Shown: positions 49,678 through 57,952 of the stretch, piece after piece
Layout of the letters: every line of letters starts with the position of its first letter
Position numbering within the stretch: the first letter of the stretch is position 1
Assembly (NCBI RefSeq): GCF_028475105.1
Contig: NZ_CP116936.1
Span: forward strand, 3,657,501-3,721,500
Length of the DNA: 64,000 bases
Direction: 5' to 3'
Source of the DNA: Micromonospora sp. LH3U1
Lineage (GTDB): Bacteria > Actinomycetota > Actinomycetes > Mycobacteriales > Micromonosporaceae
The notes under the pieces: model-generated
Database searches by the model: none
What the model saw: the letters and a program-made list of their open reading frames with translations, nothing else
What the model was told of the DNA's origin: nothing
Position numbers and translations under genes: made by a program

Positions 49678-50643
49678 TCACCGTGCCCTCGCCAGCGTGA
49701 CCCCGAAGAGCCCGTCCGGGTCGGACCAGAACGACGTCGTGTCGAAGCCCGCCGTGGCCAACTCGGCGGCGATCCCCTCCGGGTGGAACTTCGCCGACAC
49801 CTCGGTGCGGAGCTCCTCCCCCGCCGCGAAGTCGACGGTCATGCCCAGCACCCGCACCCGCATCGGCCGCGTCGCCCGCAACCGCATCTCGATCCACTCG
49901 TGGGCCGGGACCCAGAGTGCGACGTGCTCGAACGCACCCGGATCGAAGTCGGCGCCCAACTCCCGATTGATCACGTACAGCACATTGCGGTTGAACTCGG
50001 CGGTGACCCCGGCGGCGTCGTCGTACGCGGGCACGATCACCGACGGGTCCTTCACCAGGTCGGTGCCGAGCAACAGCCAGTCGCCGACCTCCAGCGCGGC
50101 GCGCATCGCCGTCAGGAACTCGGCCCGCTCGGCGGGCAGCAGGTTGCCGATGGTGCCGCCGAGGAACACCACCAGCCGTCGGCCGCCGGTGGGCAGCCGG
50201 TCCAGTTGTCGGGTGAAGTCCCCCACGATGCCCCGGACCCGCAGGCTCGGATAGTCGGCGGCGATCTGGGCGGTGGACCCGGTCAGCGCGCTGACCGACA
50301 CGTCGAGCGGGACGAACGTGCCCAGCCCGCCCTGGCGGGTGAAGGCGTCCAGCAGCAGCCGGGTCTTCTCCGACGAGCCGGAGCCCAACTCGATCAGGGT
50401 CTTGGCCCCGGTCAACGCCGCGATGTCGGGGGCGCGCTCAGCCAGCACGGCCCGCTCGGCCCGGGTCGGGTAGTACTCGGGAAGGCGGGTGATCTCCTCG
50501 AACAGCTCGCTGCCCCGGGCGTCGTAGAACCACTTCGGCGGCAGCCACTTCTGCCCGGCGCTCAACCCGGCCCGCACGTCGTCGCGCAGGCCGCGCTCCA
50601 GGTCGCTCTCTTCGAGGTAGATCTCCAGCGGTTCCGCGGTCAT
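49678..50643 (-). CDS. egtD: L-histidine N-alpha-methyltransferase EgtD
   Basis: The protein has 321 residues. It shows LPPKWFYDARGSELFEEITR, PEYYPTRAE, the SAM site TLIELGSGSSEKTRLLLDA and VVFLGGTIGNL, all typical of EgtD. It trimethylates histidine to hercynine, the first step of ergothioneine synthesis. The ATG at 50643 has GAGAGG seven bases upstream; the longer upstream frame is a shadow of egtC. Confidence 0.96.
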   Translation of the reverse strand: MTAEPLEIYLEESDLERGLRDDVRAGLSAGQKWLPPKWFYDARGSELFEEITRLPEYYPTRAERAVLAERAPDIAALTGAKTLIELGSGSSEKTRLLLDAFTRQGGLGTFVPLDVSVSALTGSTAQIAADYPSLRVRGIVGDFTRQLDRLPTGGRRLVVFLGGTIGNLLPAERAEFLTAMRAALEVGDWLLLGTDLVKDPSVIVPAYDDAAGVTAEFNRNVLYVINRELGADFDPGAFEHVALWVPAHEWIEMRLRATRPMRVRVLGMTVDFAAGEELRTEVSAKFHPEGIAAELATAGFDTTSFWSDPDGLFGVTLARAR

Positions 50644-50692
50644 CGGTTCACCTCTCAACTCGATCAACAGTTGCGTGCCCAACCCGTGCGGC

Positions 50693-51439
50693 TCACCGGG
50701 TCGGCAGTGGACGCACCCGCACCTCGCCCGCGGTGGCGATGACCAGATGCCCCTCCGGCACCGCCCGCCACCCGGGATCGTCGTCGTGCGGCTCGGAGGC
50801 GAGCAGCACCGAGCCCGACGCCTCGCGTACCGACAACGCGTGCCCGGCCACGCTGGCCACCGCCCGGTGCCCGTCAGTGAGCAGCAGGTTGAGCCGCGAC
50901 CCGGGGGCGGCCGCGGCGACGTCGGCCACCGTCCGCCCGACCGCCTCCGCCGGGTCCTCGCCAGCGCGTAGTCGATGCCGCACCAGCGCCCAGAGCAACG
51001 CCGAGTCGGTGGCGGCGTCCAGAGTGAGCAGGTCACGCACCGGCAGACCGGCGGCGAGCGGCACCACAGCGTCCGGCCAGCCGCGAACCACACCGTTGTG
51101 GCTGAACAGCCACGGCCCCTCGGCGAAGGGCGCGGCAGCGCCGTCGAGCACCGCCATCCCGACGGTGGCCGAACGCACCGCCGCGAGCACCGCTCCGGCG
51201 CGGGTCACCGCCGCGAGCTGAGCGATGGTCGGGTCGCTCCAGATCGGCTGCGCCCGTCGGTAGCGCACCGGCTCACCCTCGCCCGGGTACCAGCCGACGC
51301 CGAACCCGTCCGCGTTGATGGTGCCGCCGCCGCGCATGTCCTGGGGCGCCCACGACTGCCGCACCAGCGAGTGCGGAGGATCGAACAACACCTCGGCGAG
51401 GGTGACCGGCGGGCCCAGGTAGGCCAGGTGCCGACACAT
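50693..51439 (-). CDS. egtC: Gamma-glutamyl-hercynylcysteine sulfoxide hydrolase EgtC
   Basis: The protein has 248 residues. It is a class-II glutamine amidotransferase fold with the catalytic Cys right after Met (MCRHLAYLGPP), then INADGFGVGWY and FSHNGVVRGW. It removes Glu from the intermediate made by EgtB. The ATG has GAGGTGGG upstream. Confidence 0.95.
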   Translation of the reverse strand: MCRHLAYLGPPVTLAEVLFDPPHSLVRQSWAPQDMRGGGTINADGFGVGWYPGEGEPVRYRRAQPIWSDPTIAQLAAVTRAGAVLAAVRSATVGMAVLDGAAAPFAEGPWLFSHNGVVRGWPDAVVPLAAGLPVRDLLTLDAATDSALLWALVRHRLRAGEDPAEAVGRTVADVAAAAPGSRLNLLLTDGHRAVASVAGHALSVREASGSVLLASEPHDDDPGWRAVPEGHLVIATAGEVRVRPLPTR

Positions 51440-51479
51440 CAGCCCACCTCACCCGCCGGGCCGCCGGGCGCGCGGTGAC

Positions 51480-52832
51480 TCACCGGTACGACTCGTCCGG
51501 TCGGGCGTCGCGGGCGCAGCGGAAGCCGCTGAAGATCTGTCGGCGGATCGGATAGTCCCAGTTACGGAAGGTGCCCCGGCAGGCCGACCGGTCGGTGCCG
51601 AACGAGCCCCCACGCAGCACCCGGTAGTCGTCGCCGAAGAAGACCTCCGAGTATTCGCGGTAGGGGAACGCGGTGAAGCCGGGATGCCCGTCGAACCCGG
51701 TCGACGTCCACTCCCAGACGTCACCGATGAGCTGGTGCACACCCAACGGGGAGGCACCAGCCGGGTACGCGCCCACCGGCGCCGGCCACAGATGACGTTG
51801 ATCGAGGTTGGCGTGCGCCTCGGTCGGGTCGTCGTCCCCCCAGGGGTAACGGCGGGACCGCCCGGTTGCCGGGTCCCAACGGGCCGCCTTCTCCCACTCG
51901 GCCTCGGTCGGCAGCCGCTTGCCGGCCCACGCCGCGTACGCCTGCGCCTCGTACCAGCACACGTGCACCACCGGCTCGTCCGCGCGGACCCGGCTCCACC
52001 GGCCGAAGCGCCGGTACGACCATTCGTCGCCGTCGCGGCGCCAGTGCATCGGCGCGCTGAGCTGCTCCCGAAGCCGGTGTGCCCAGCCGGCCGGGCTCCA
52101 CCAGCGCTGATCGGTGTAACCGCCCTCGGCCATGAAGGCCGCGTACTGGCCGTTGGTGACCGGGGCGGCGTCGATGACGTACGCCGGGAGGTCGACGCGG
52201 TGCGCGGGGCGTTCGTTGTCCAGAGCCCACGGGTCGGTGTCGGTGCCCATGGTGAACTCGCCGGCTGGCACCAGCACCTCCCCGCCGACCTGCACGGACG
52301 GTCCCGGCGGCTCGGGCGGCGCCGGGGCGTGCAGCACCGCCGGCCCCGAGCGCAGTTGGTGGGTGGCGAGCATCGTCTCGTCATGCTGCTGCTCGTGCTG
52401 CACGATCATGCCGAAGGCGAACCCGTCGGCAACCAGCGGACGCTCGGTGAAGGCCACCGTGTCGAGCAGGTCGTGCACCTTGTCCCGGACGGTGTCCAGG
52501 TAGGCGCGCGCCTCGGCGGGCGGTAGCAGGGGAAGCGCGGGGCGGTCCCGGCGCGGCTGCTTGAACGCGTCGTACAGCTCGTCGATGTCGCACCGGACCG
52601 GCTCACGGCCTCCGACGTCGCGGACCAGCCAGAGCTCCTCCTGGTTGCCCACGTGGGCCAGGTCCCAGACCAGCGGCGACATCAGCGGTGAGTGTTGGCG
52701 CATCAGCTCGGCGTCGTCGACCACCTCGGTCAGCAACGTGGTGCGGGAGCGGGCCCGTGCCAACTCCACCGCGATCCGGTCACGTAACTGCTCCCCGTCG
52801 ACCTGCCCCGGCGTGCTCGTGCCCGCACTCAC
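51480..52832 (-). CDS. egtB: Hercynine oxygenase (sulfoxide synthase) EgtB
   Basis: The protein has 450 residues. The N-terminal DinB-like domain has the iron-binding His residues in WDLAHVGNQEELWL and VQHEQQHDETM; the C-terminal domain is FGE-sulfatase-like (VPAGEFTMGTD, PTEAEWEKAARWD, GDVWEWTSTGFDG, VLRGGSFGTDRSACRGTFRN). It joins gamma-Glu-Cys to hercynine with O2. The GTG at 52832 is next to the tandem repeats and could be replaced by starts inside them. Confidence 0.95.
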   Translation of the reverse strand: MSAGTSTPGQVDGEQLRDRIAVELARARSRTTLLTEVVDDAELMRQHSPLMSPLVWDLAHVGNQEELWLVRDVGGREPVRCDIDELYDAFKQPRRDRPALPLLPPAEARAYLDTVRDKVHDLLDTVAFTERPLVADGFAFGMIVQHEQQHDETMLATHQLRSGPAVLHAPAPPEPPGPSVQVGGEVLVPAGEFTMGTDTDPWALDNERPAHRVDLPAYVIDAAPVTNGQYAAFMAEGGYTDQRWWSPAGWAHRLREQLSAPMHWRRDGDEWSYRRFGRWSRVRADEPVVHVCWYEAQAYAAWAGKRLPTEAEWEKAARWDPATGRSRRYPWGDDDPTEAHANLDQRHLWPAPVGAYPAGASPLGVHQLIGDVWEWTSTGFDGHPGFTAFPYREYSEVFFGDDYRVLRGGSFGTDRSACRGTFRNWDYPIRRQIFSGFRCARDARPDESYR

Positions 52833-52840
52833 CGCACCAC

Positions 52841-53072
52841 CCTTCGTTCGCGACTGCGGGGCTCGCAACCCCGGCTCACTCCTCGCACTCACCGCGCCGC
52901 CTTCGTTCGCGACTGCGGGGCTCGCAACCCCGGCTCACTCCTCGCACTCACCGCGCCGCCTTCGTTCGTGACTGCGGGGCTCGCAACCCCGGCTCACTCC
53001 TCGCACTCACCGCGCCGCCTTCGTTCGTGACTGCGGGGCTCGCAACCCCGGCTCACTCCTCGCACTCACCGG
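52841..53072 (-). repeat. Four 59-bp tandem repeats between egtA and egtB
   Basis: Units start 59 bases apart (the marker GACTGCGGGG begins at 52852, 52911, 52970 and 53029). Each minus-strand unit reads GTGAGTGCGAGGAGTGAGC, then CGGGG-TTGCGAG-CCCCG (hairpin) and CAGTCGCGAACGAAGG. The first unit begins at the egtA stop codon and the last ends at the egtB start. Units differ at a single position (TCGCGA versus TCACGA). Because 59 is not a multiple of three, translation cannot read through in one frame. Confidence 0.92.
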
Positions 53073-54301
53073 TCCCCCCTTCTCGCGGCGGCCAGCCGCC
53101 GACGTACGCCTCGGTGGATCTCGTCGTGTGTGCCGGCCGGCAGGTCCAGCCGGGGCAGGGTGGTCAGCGCCAGGTCGAGCAGGGCCGTCGCGGCGGCGGC
53201 CAACGCCGGGTCGGCCAGGCCGTGCCGGGCGGCGGCCGACCAACGGTGCGCCACCGGAGCGGCGATCGTGTACGCCCCGCGGACCGTGCCCGGATCCGTG
53301 AAGAGGGCGCTCAGCACCGCCAGCGGGAGCCGCCAGTCCCGGTCGGGTTGCGCGTCCAGGTAGCGCAGCTCCAGGTAGCCGCGCGGCCGCACCGGCGGAA
53401 AGAGGGTGCTGACGTGGTAGTCGAGGTCATCGGTGGTGGGTGGTTGGGGCAGCGCGCCGTCGAGCCAGTCGGCGAAGGTCACGCCGGGCGGCGCGGTCCA
53501 GTCCGGGCCATGCCGGCGCAGGCAGAGCAGCGGCGCGGCGAGCACATACCGGATCCAGGTGGCGGTCGGGTCCTCGTCGGCGCGGCCGGGCATCCAGACC
53601 GGGCGGGTGCGGGCCGGGTCGATGGCCAGCCAGGCCGCCATCCGGGCGGAGGCCCAGCCGGTGCGCCGCCCGGCGTGTCGGGTGGCGGAGGCGAACGCCG
53701 CGAGCAGCGGCGGCCCGACCGCGTGGGCCGTGGCCCAGCGATCAGCGACCTGATCCGGCTCGCCTGCGTCGAGACACACCTGCAGGCCGGCGGTGCTGTA
53801 CATCATGGTGCGGCCGGCCGGACCACGCCGGTCGAAGGCACCGCGCATCGCGCGGTAACGGGGAGTCTCCACCACCGGGCGGGGCCGTCGGTGTGGGTCG
53901 ATGCCGCTGCGGCCGAGGATCATCCCGGCGGCGGCCAGCAGGTCGGTGACCTGGGCGATGTCGGCCTCGGTGGCCTGGATCAACGTCGCGACCGAGGAAC
54001 GGGGTGGGGTGGAGATCTCCAGCTGGCCACCCGGCTCCAGGGTCACCATGCCACCGTGTCGCAGCGGCTCGGCCGGGCCGATGGCATCCAGTGTGGCGGG
54101 GCTGTGCCGCCCCAGCGCCGCCCGCAGCCGCATCGAGTCGATGGGGCGGGCGGGATCGGCGGCGTCGTGCACGGTCCATTCCAGTTCGACGCCAGTGTGT
54201 GTCGGTGGACCGGTCTTGAAGCAGATCCGGGCGAGGTGCCGGCCTGCGGCAGCGGACTCGCGCAGGATGGCGCTGCGATCCAGCTCGTGCGACGTCACCA
54301 T
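53066..54301 (-). CDS. egtA: Glutamate-cysteine ligase EgtA
   Basis: The protein has 411 residues. It shows the ligase core: THTGVELEWTVHD, GGMVTLEPGGQLEISTPP, MMYSTAGLQVCLDAGEPDQ and RPRGYLELRYLDAQPDRDW. It forms gamma-Glu-Cys for EgtB. The ATG at 54301 has GGAGAGGGG upstream; the longer open frame upstream is a shadow. Its stop TGA lies within the first repeat unit. Confidence 0.94.
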   Translation of the reverse strand: MVTSHELDRSAILRESAAAGRHLARICFKTGPPTHTGVELEWTVHDAADPARPIDSMRLRAALGRHSPATLDAIGPAEPLRHGGMVTLEPGGQLEISTPPRSSVATLIQATEADIAQVTDLLAAAGMILGRSGIDPHRRPRPVVETPRYRAMRGAFDRRGPAGRTMMYSTAGLQVCLDAGEPDQVADRWATAHAVGPPLLAAFASATRHAGRRTGWASARMAAWLAIDPARTRPVWMPGRADEDPTATWIRYVLAAPLLCLRRHGPDWTAPPGVTFADWLDGALPQPPTTDDLDYHVSTLFPPVRPRGYLELRYLDAQPDRDWRLPLAVLSALFTDPGTVRGAYTIAAPVAHRWSAAARHGLADPALAAAATALLDLALTTLPRLDLPAGTHDEIHRGVRRRLAAARRGDR

Positions 54302-54456
54302 CAGTCGGGCCCCTCTCCGTGTGCCGGCTCCGGCACACTGTGCCACCGTAACCTGACCCACCGACACCGTCAGGGGCGTGCACGGCGCCACCAACCTCTG
54401 TCTAACAGACGAATTTCCGATGCAGGGCGGAACGAACCGCCCCGGCCGCCGACCAC

Positions 54457-55262
54457 TCACTCCGGGGTCGGGCGGCCCGTCGGCGGGTGGGGCGGCGAGG
54501 CCTTCGCCGGAGCGGACGGCTTCGCCACGGGCACCAGCCGCTGGCAGTACGCCTCGACCTCCTCGGCGCTGCCGGCGGCGATCACCAGCTTCTTGAAGCC
54601 CGGCGTCCGCAACGCCTTCTCCCGCTGTTCGGGCTTCTTGGCCTGCCAGGCGCGGCACAGGCCGTGCAACTGCCCGGCCGGCGCGGTGTAGGCCGGTGCG
54701 GTGCCGGGGGCGGACGGCACGGCGGGCGACGGGGTCCGGGGCGACGGGGTGCCGGGGGACGGGGTGCCGGGGGACGCCGAGCGACTGGGCTCGCCGGACC
54801 GGGACGCAGGCTGGTCGGGGGTCGGTGACGTGCGGGACGGCGCGGGTGCGACCGGATTCGGCACCCAGTCGCGGGTCACCGCGGCGAAGGCGGCGCCCGC
54901 CGTGGCGGTGGCCGCCACCGCGCCGATCCAGGCCACCGCGCCGGTGGTCAGGCGGCGCCGGTGCGGCCGGTGCGGCACGGACGGCGCCGGGTTGCTCCGG
55001 GCGGCCCGGAACGCGGCCAGCGCGGCCTCCTCGCCGGCCAACTCCGCCGGCCGGATCGGGCCGGCGGCCGCGGCGAGCAACCTGGCCACCGGCTCGGTGG
55101 GGGCACGGCGGCCCGAGCCGGCGTCCGGTCCTGAGGTGACGCCGCGTCGGCTTCGGTGGGCGTGGCGGGGTGGGCCTGGTCCAGGCCGGTGTCCGCGTCG
55201 GCGCGAGCCGAGTCGAGCAGCCGTTCGCTGTCGGCACGGCCGACCCGCCGGAACGGGTTCAT
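54457..55262 (-). CDS. Membrane partner of the ECF sigma factor, apparent -1 frameshift
   Basis: The reading starts at the ATG at 55262 (AGGGGA upstream) with MNPFRRVGRADSERLLDSAR, then must shift by one base near 55085-55135 to continue as VARLLAAAAGPIRPAELAGE, which is the usual continuation in actinobacterial relatives. One membrane helix (TTGAVAWIGAVAATATAGAA) follows, then a Pro/Ser-rich stretch and a Cys-containing domain (LHGLCRAWQAKKPEQREKAL). It follows the sigma gene by 17 bases, so an anti-sigma or accessory role is inferred. A shorter start at the GTG at 55089 has no ribosome-binding site. Confidence 0.7.
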
Positions 55263-55278
55263 CGGGAATCCCCTCACG

Positions 55279-55911
55279 TCAGCCGTCCGCCGGCTCAGCG
55301 TGCGGCGCCCGCAGGGATGGGCCGCTGCCCGTGCGGGGCGACGGCAGCCCTTCGACCCCGGCTGACGGCCCGGCCGGGGTCTGCGGCTCCAGCAGGGCAG
55401 CGAGCCGTCGCAGACCGCGGTGGGCGGCGGTCCGAACGGCACCGGCGCGGCGGCCCAGCACCCGGCCGGCGGATCCCGCGTCCAGCCCGATCACGGCCCT
55501 CAGCAGCACTGCTTCGGCCTCGCGCGGTGGCAGGGTGGCGATCAGTGCGAGGGCGGTCTCGGTGCCGATCGTCTCGCTGGCTCCCTCGGCGGTGTCCGCG
55601 TCGCTGGCCAGGTCGACGAGCGCCTGCACCGGGACCGGAAGGGACGGTCGGCGGCGCAGCCGGCGCAGGTGGTCCATCGCCCGGTTGCGGGCGATGGTGA
55701 CGGTCCAGGCGCGGAATTCACCACCGGTGAAACTGGGCAGGTCGCGGGAGATCTGCAGCCAGGTCTCGGAAGCGACGTCCTCGGCGTCCGCGCCGACGAG
55801 GGCGGTCAGATACCGCAGGAGTCCCGGCTGGAGGCTGCGGTAGAGGTAGCGGAACGCGTCCTCGTCGCCGGCCTGTGCGGCGCTGACCGACTCCGACAGG
55901 TCGCCGGTCAT
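55279..55911 (-). CDS. ECF-family RNA polymerase sigma factor
   Basis: The protein has 210 residues. Region 2 is visible in EDAFRYLYRSLQPGLLRYLT, DAEDVASETWLQISRDLPSF and RAWTVTIARNRAMDHLR; region 4 in LIATLPPREAEAVLLRAVIG, then GSAGRVLGRRAGAVRTAAHR. A polar tail of about 40 residues follows. An upstream ATG at 55970 is possible. It is followed by its membrane partner and is divergent from the kinase gene. Confidence 0.9.
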   Translation of the reverse strand: MTGDLSESVSAAQAGDEDAFRYLYRSLQPGLLRYLTALVGADAEDVASETWLQISRDLPSFTGGEFRAWTVTIARNRAMDHLRRLRRRPSLPVPVQALVDLASDADTAEGASETIGTETALALIATLPPREAEAVLLRAVIGLDAGSAGRVLGRRAGAVRTAAHRGLRRLAALLEPQTPAGPSAGVEGLPSPRTGSGPSLRAPHAEPADG

Positions 55912-56444
55912 CCGCGGCCCGCGGATCGCCCGGCGCGTGCCGATCCGGTCCGCCGCGCTGCGGCAGACCATGCGGTACGAATCGTCCGCCCAGCCAGCTC
56001 CCGCACCGCCCTCCGCCGAACTGATCGTGCCCGCGACCGCAGTGGTCGGGGCGGGGTGTCTGGGCCAGCGCCAGGGCGGCCGCATCGGCGTGCCGCCCGC
56101 CGAGGTCGCCGGCCGGGCCCGAGCCGGGCTAACGGTAGGAGGGGGTCGACGAGGCGACAAGTCGGCGTCGTGTCACGGAAGAGTGACAATTATCAACAGT
56201 GCGCATTGGCGCGTCGTCGTAACGACCGGTGACCAGGGGGCGCCGAGCGTGCCTGGAGGCGGTTTCCTGTCGTAAAAGAGGGTCCGCACGCCCAAAAATG
56301 TCGGGTTTCGTCACACCGCGTTGTGACCTCGTCACGGATACGCAGCGTCCACACTGGTCATCGCGGCTGAGTCGATCGGCATCCACCGCCACCGCCAGCC
56401 GGCCGTGGCACGCCGGTGCGCGCCGCTCTAGGTACGGTAATGCG
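55912..56444. other. Divergent regulatory region of the sigma factor and kinase genes
   Basis: No gene is seen in these 533 bases. The region contains TGTCAC-N6-GTGACA (56171-56188), an A+T-rich core ACAATTATCAACAG, one GTAACGACC (56219-56227), and GTCACA-N6-TGTGAC directly followed by CTC-GTCAC (about 56310-56337). The dyads lie on both sides of the A+T-rich core and probably regulate both genes. Confidence 0.6.
56171..56188. promoter_or_regulatory. TGTCAC-N6-GTGACA palindrome
   Basis: A perfect six-base dyad with six-base spacer, beside ACAATTATC, upstream of the ECF sigma gene. It resembles CRP/FNR-type spacing but not the exact TGTGA-N6-TCACA consensus. Confidence 0.45.
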
Positions 56445-57827
56445 GTGTTGTCATCGGAGGTCGTGCTCAGCGGTCGCTACCGCTTGGACGAACGTGTCGC
56501 CACCGGCGGTATGGGCGACGTGTGGCGTGCCTCCGACCTGATCCTCGGCCGGCAGGTCGCGGTCAAGGTTCTGCTGCCGGCACTCGTCTCCGACCCCGAC
56601 TTCATCGCCCGGTTCCGGGCCGAGGCCCGGATCATGGCGGCGCTACGACACCCCGGCATCGTGCAGGTCTTCGACTGCGGCGCGGACGACCTGCCCGACG
56701 GCGGTCGGGCGGACTACCTCGTCATGGAGTTCGTCGCCGGCGAGCCGTTGTCCAAGCGGATCGAGACGGCCGGCCGACTCGACGTGGCCGAGACGATGTC
56801 GATCGTGGCCCAGGCGGCGGCGGCACTGAACGCGGCGCACCGCGGCGGCATCGTGCACCGCGACGTCAAGCCCAGCAACCTGCTGGTGCAGGAGGACGGC
56901 ACGGTCGTCCTGGTGGACTTCGGCGTGGCCCGTTCCACCGACATCACCAGCATCACCAGCACCAACGCGGTGCCCGGCACCGCCCTCTACATGGCCCCCG
57001 AGCAGGCCGCCGGCCGACCGGTCAGCGGCGCCACCGACATCTACGCCCTGGGTGCCGTCACCTACTGCTGCCTCACCGGCAGTCCGCCGTTCACCGGCGA
57101 CAACCCGCTCCAGGTCGCCGTCCGGCACCTGGACGACGAGCCGCCGGAGCTGCCGCACGACATCCCGGAGGCGGTCCGCGCCCTGGTGTCCCGGGCACTG
57201 GCCAAGGATCCGCTCGATCGGTTCACCAGCGGCGCGGCGATGGCCGAGGCCGCCCGGACCGCGGTCACCGGCGGCGAGCCGCCGACGGCGATGGCGACGC
57301 CTGTCGCGCTGCGCGACGCCGGGCCGGGCACCCGCACCGACGCGCCGGTAGGCGCGGCAGTGGCGACCAGGGCGCAGGCGGGGCGCAGGCGACGTCGGGG
57401 TCCACTGGTCGGCGCGGCGGCGGCCGTACTGGTCGCGCTGGTTGGGCTCGGCGCGGCATTGGCCGCGGACCGCAACGCCAGCAAGGACCCGGCCGTCCAT
57501 CTGCCGGCCACCTCCCCGACGGAGGCGCCGACCGGCCCAGTGGACCTGCCGGCGGCGAACGAGCAGATCGCCACCGACGGCCCCGACCGACCCGACCGGC
57601 CGAACGCCCCCGACAACCACCCGTCGGCGTCGGTCTCCGTCCCGCCGAGCATGCAGCCGAGCCAGACGACCAGCCCGCCGACGGCGACGCCGACGGTCAC
57701 CACCGCGCCGCCGCCCACCGTGCCGCCGACGAGCGCGCCGCCTCCGAGCGATCCGCCGCCCTCGTCCGAACCCCCACCCGCCACCACGGGCCCGCCGACC
57801 GTTCCGGAGGGGCCGGTGGCCGGCTGA
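56445..57827 (+). CDS. Transmembrane Ser/Thr protein kinase (PknB-like)
   Basis: The protein has 460 residues. Kinase motifs are VATGGMGDVW (P-loop), VAVKVLL (Lys), GIVHRDVKPSNLLV, LVDFGVAR and MAPEQAAG. A juxtamembrane Arg stretch leads to one membrane helix (PLVGAAAAVLVALVGLGAAL) and a Pro/Thr/Ser-rich extracellular tail without PASTA repeats. Such kinases phosphorylate FHA proteins such as the GarA-like protein in this window (inference). The GTG at 56445 lacks a good ribosome-binding site, so it may be leaderless. Confidence 0.93.
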   Translation: MLSSEVVLSGRYRLDERVATGGMGDVWRASDLILGRQVAVKVLLPALVSDPDFIARFRAEARIMAALRHPGIVQVFDCGADDLPDGGRADYLVMEFVAGEPLSKRIETAGRLDVAETMSIVAQAAAALNAAHRGGIVHRDVKPSNLLVQEDGTVVLVDFGVARSTDITSITSTNAVPGTALYMAPEQAAGRPVSGATDIYALGAVTYCCLTGSPPFTGDNPLQVAVRHLDDEPPELPHDIPEAVRALVSRALAKDPLDRFTSGAAMAEAARTAVTGGEPPTAMATPVALRDAGPGTRTDAPVGAAVATRAQAGRRRRRGPLVGAAAAVLVALVGLGAALAADRNASKDPAVHLPATSPTEAPTGPVDLPAANEQIATDGPDRPDRPNAPDNHPSASVSVPPSMQPSQTTSPPTATPTVTTAPPPTVPPTSAPPPSDPPPSSEPPPATTGPPTVPEGPVAG

Positions 57828-57952
57828 GCCGAGCCGCGCCGACCATCGCGGGCAGTCCCACCAGCACCGATATCACCAAAACGGACTTACGTCACCGAAG
57901 ACGCCTCTAGGCTCCCAGCAGGCCATTTCCACCATCTGCTGCGGGAGCCTGG

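Noticed and set aside
52841..53072. CRISPR array
   Set aside because: The 59-base units are directly adjacent with no unique spacers and no cas genes are present.
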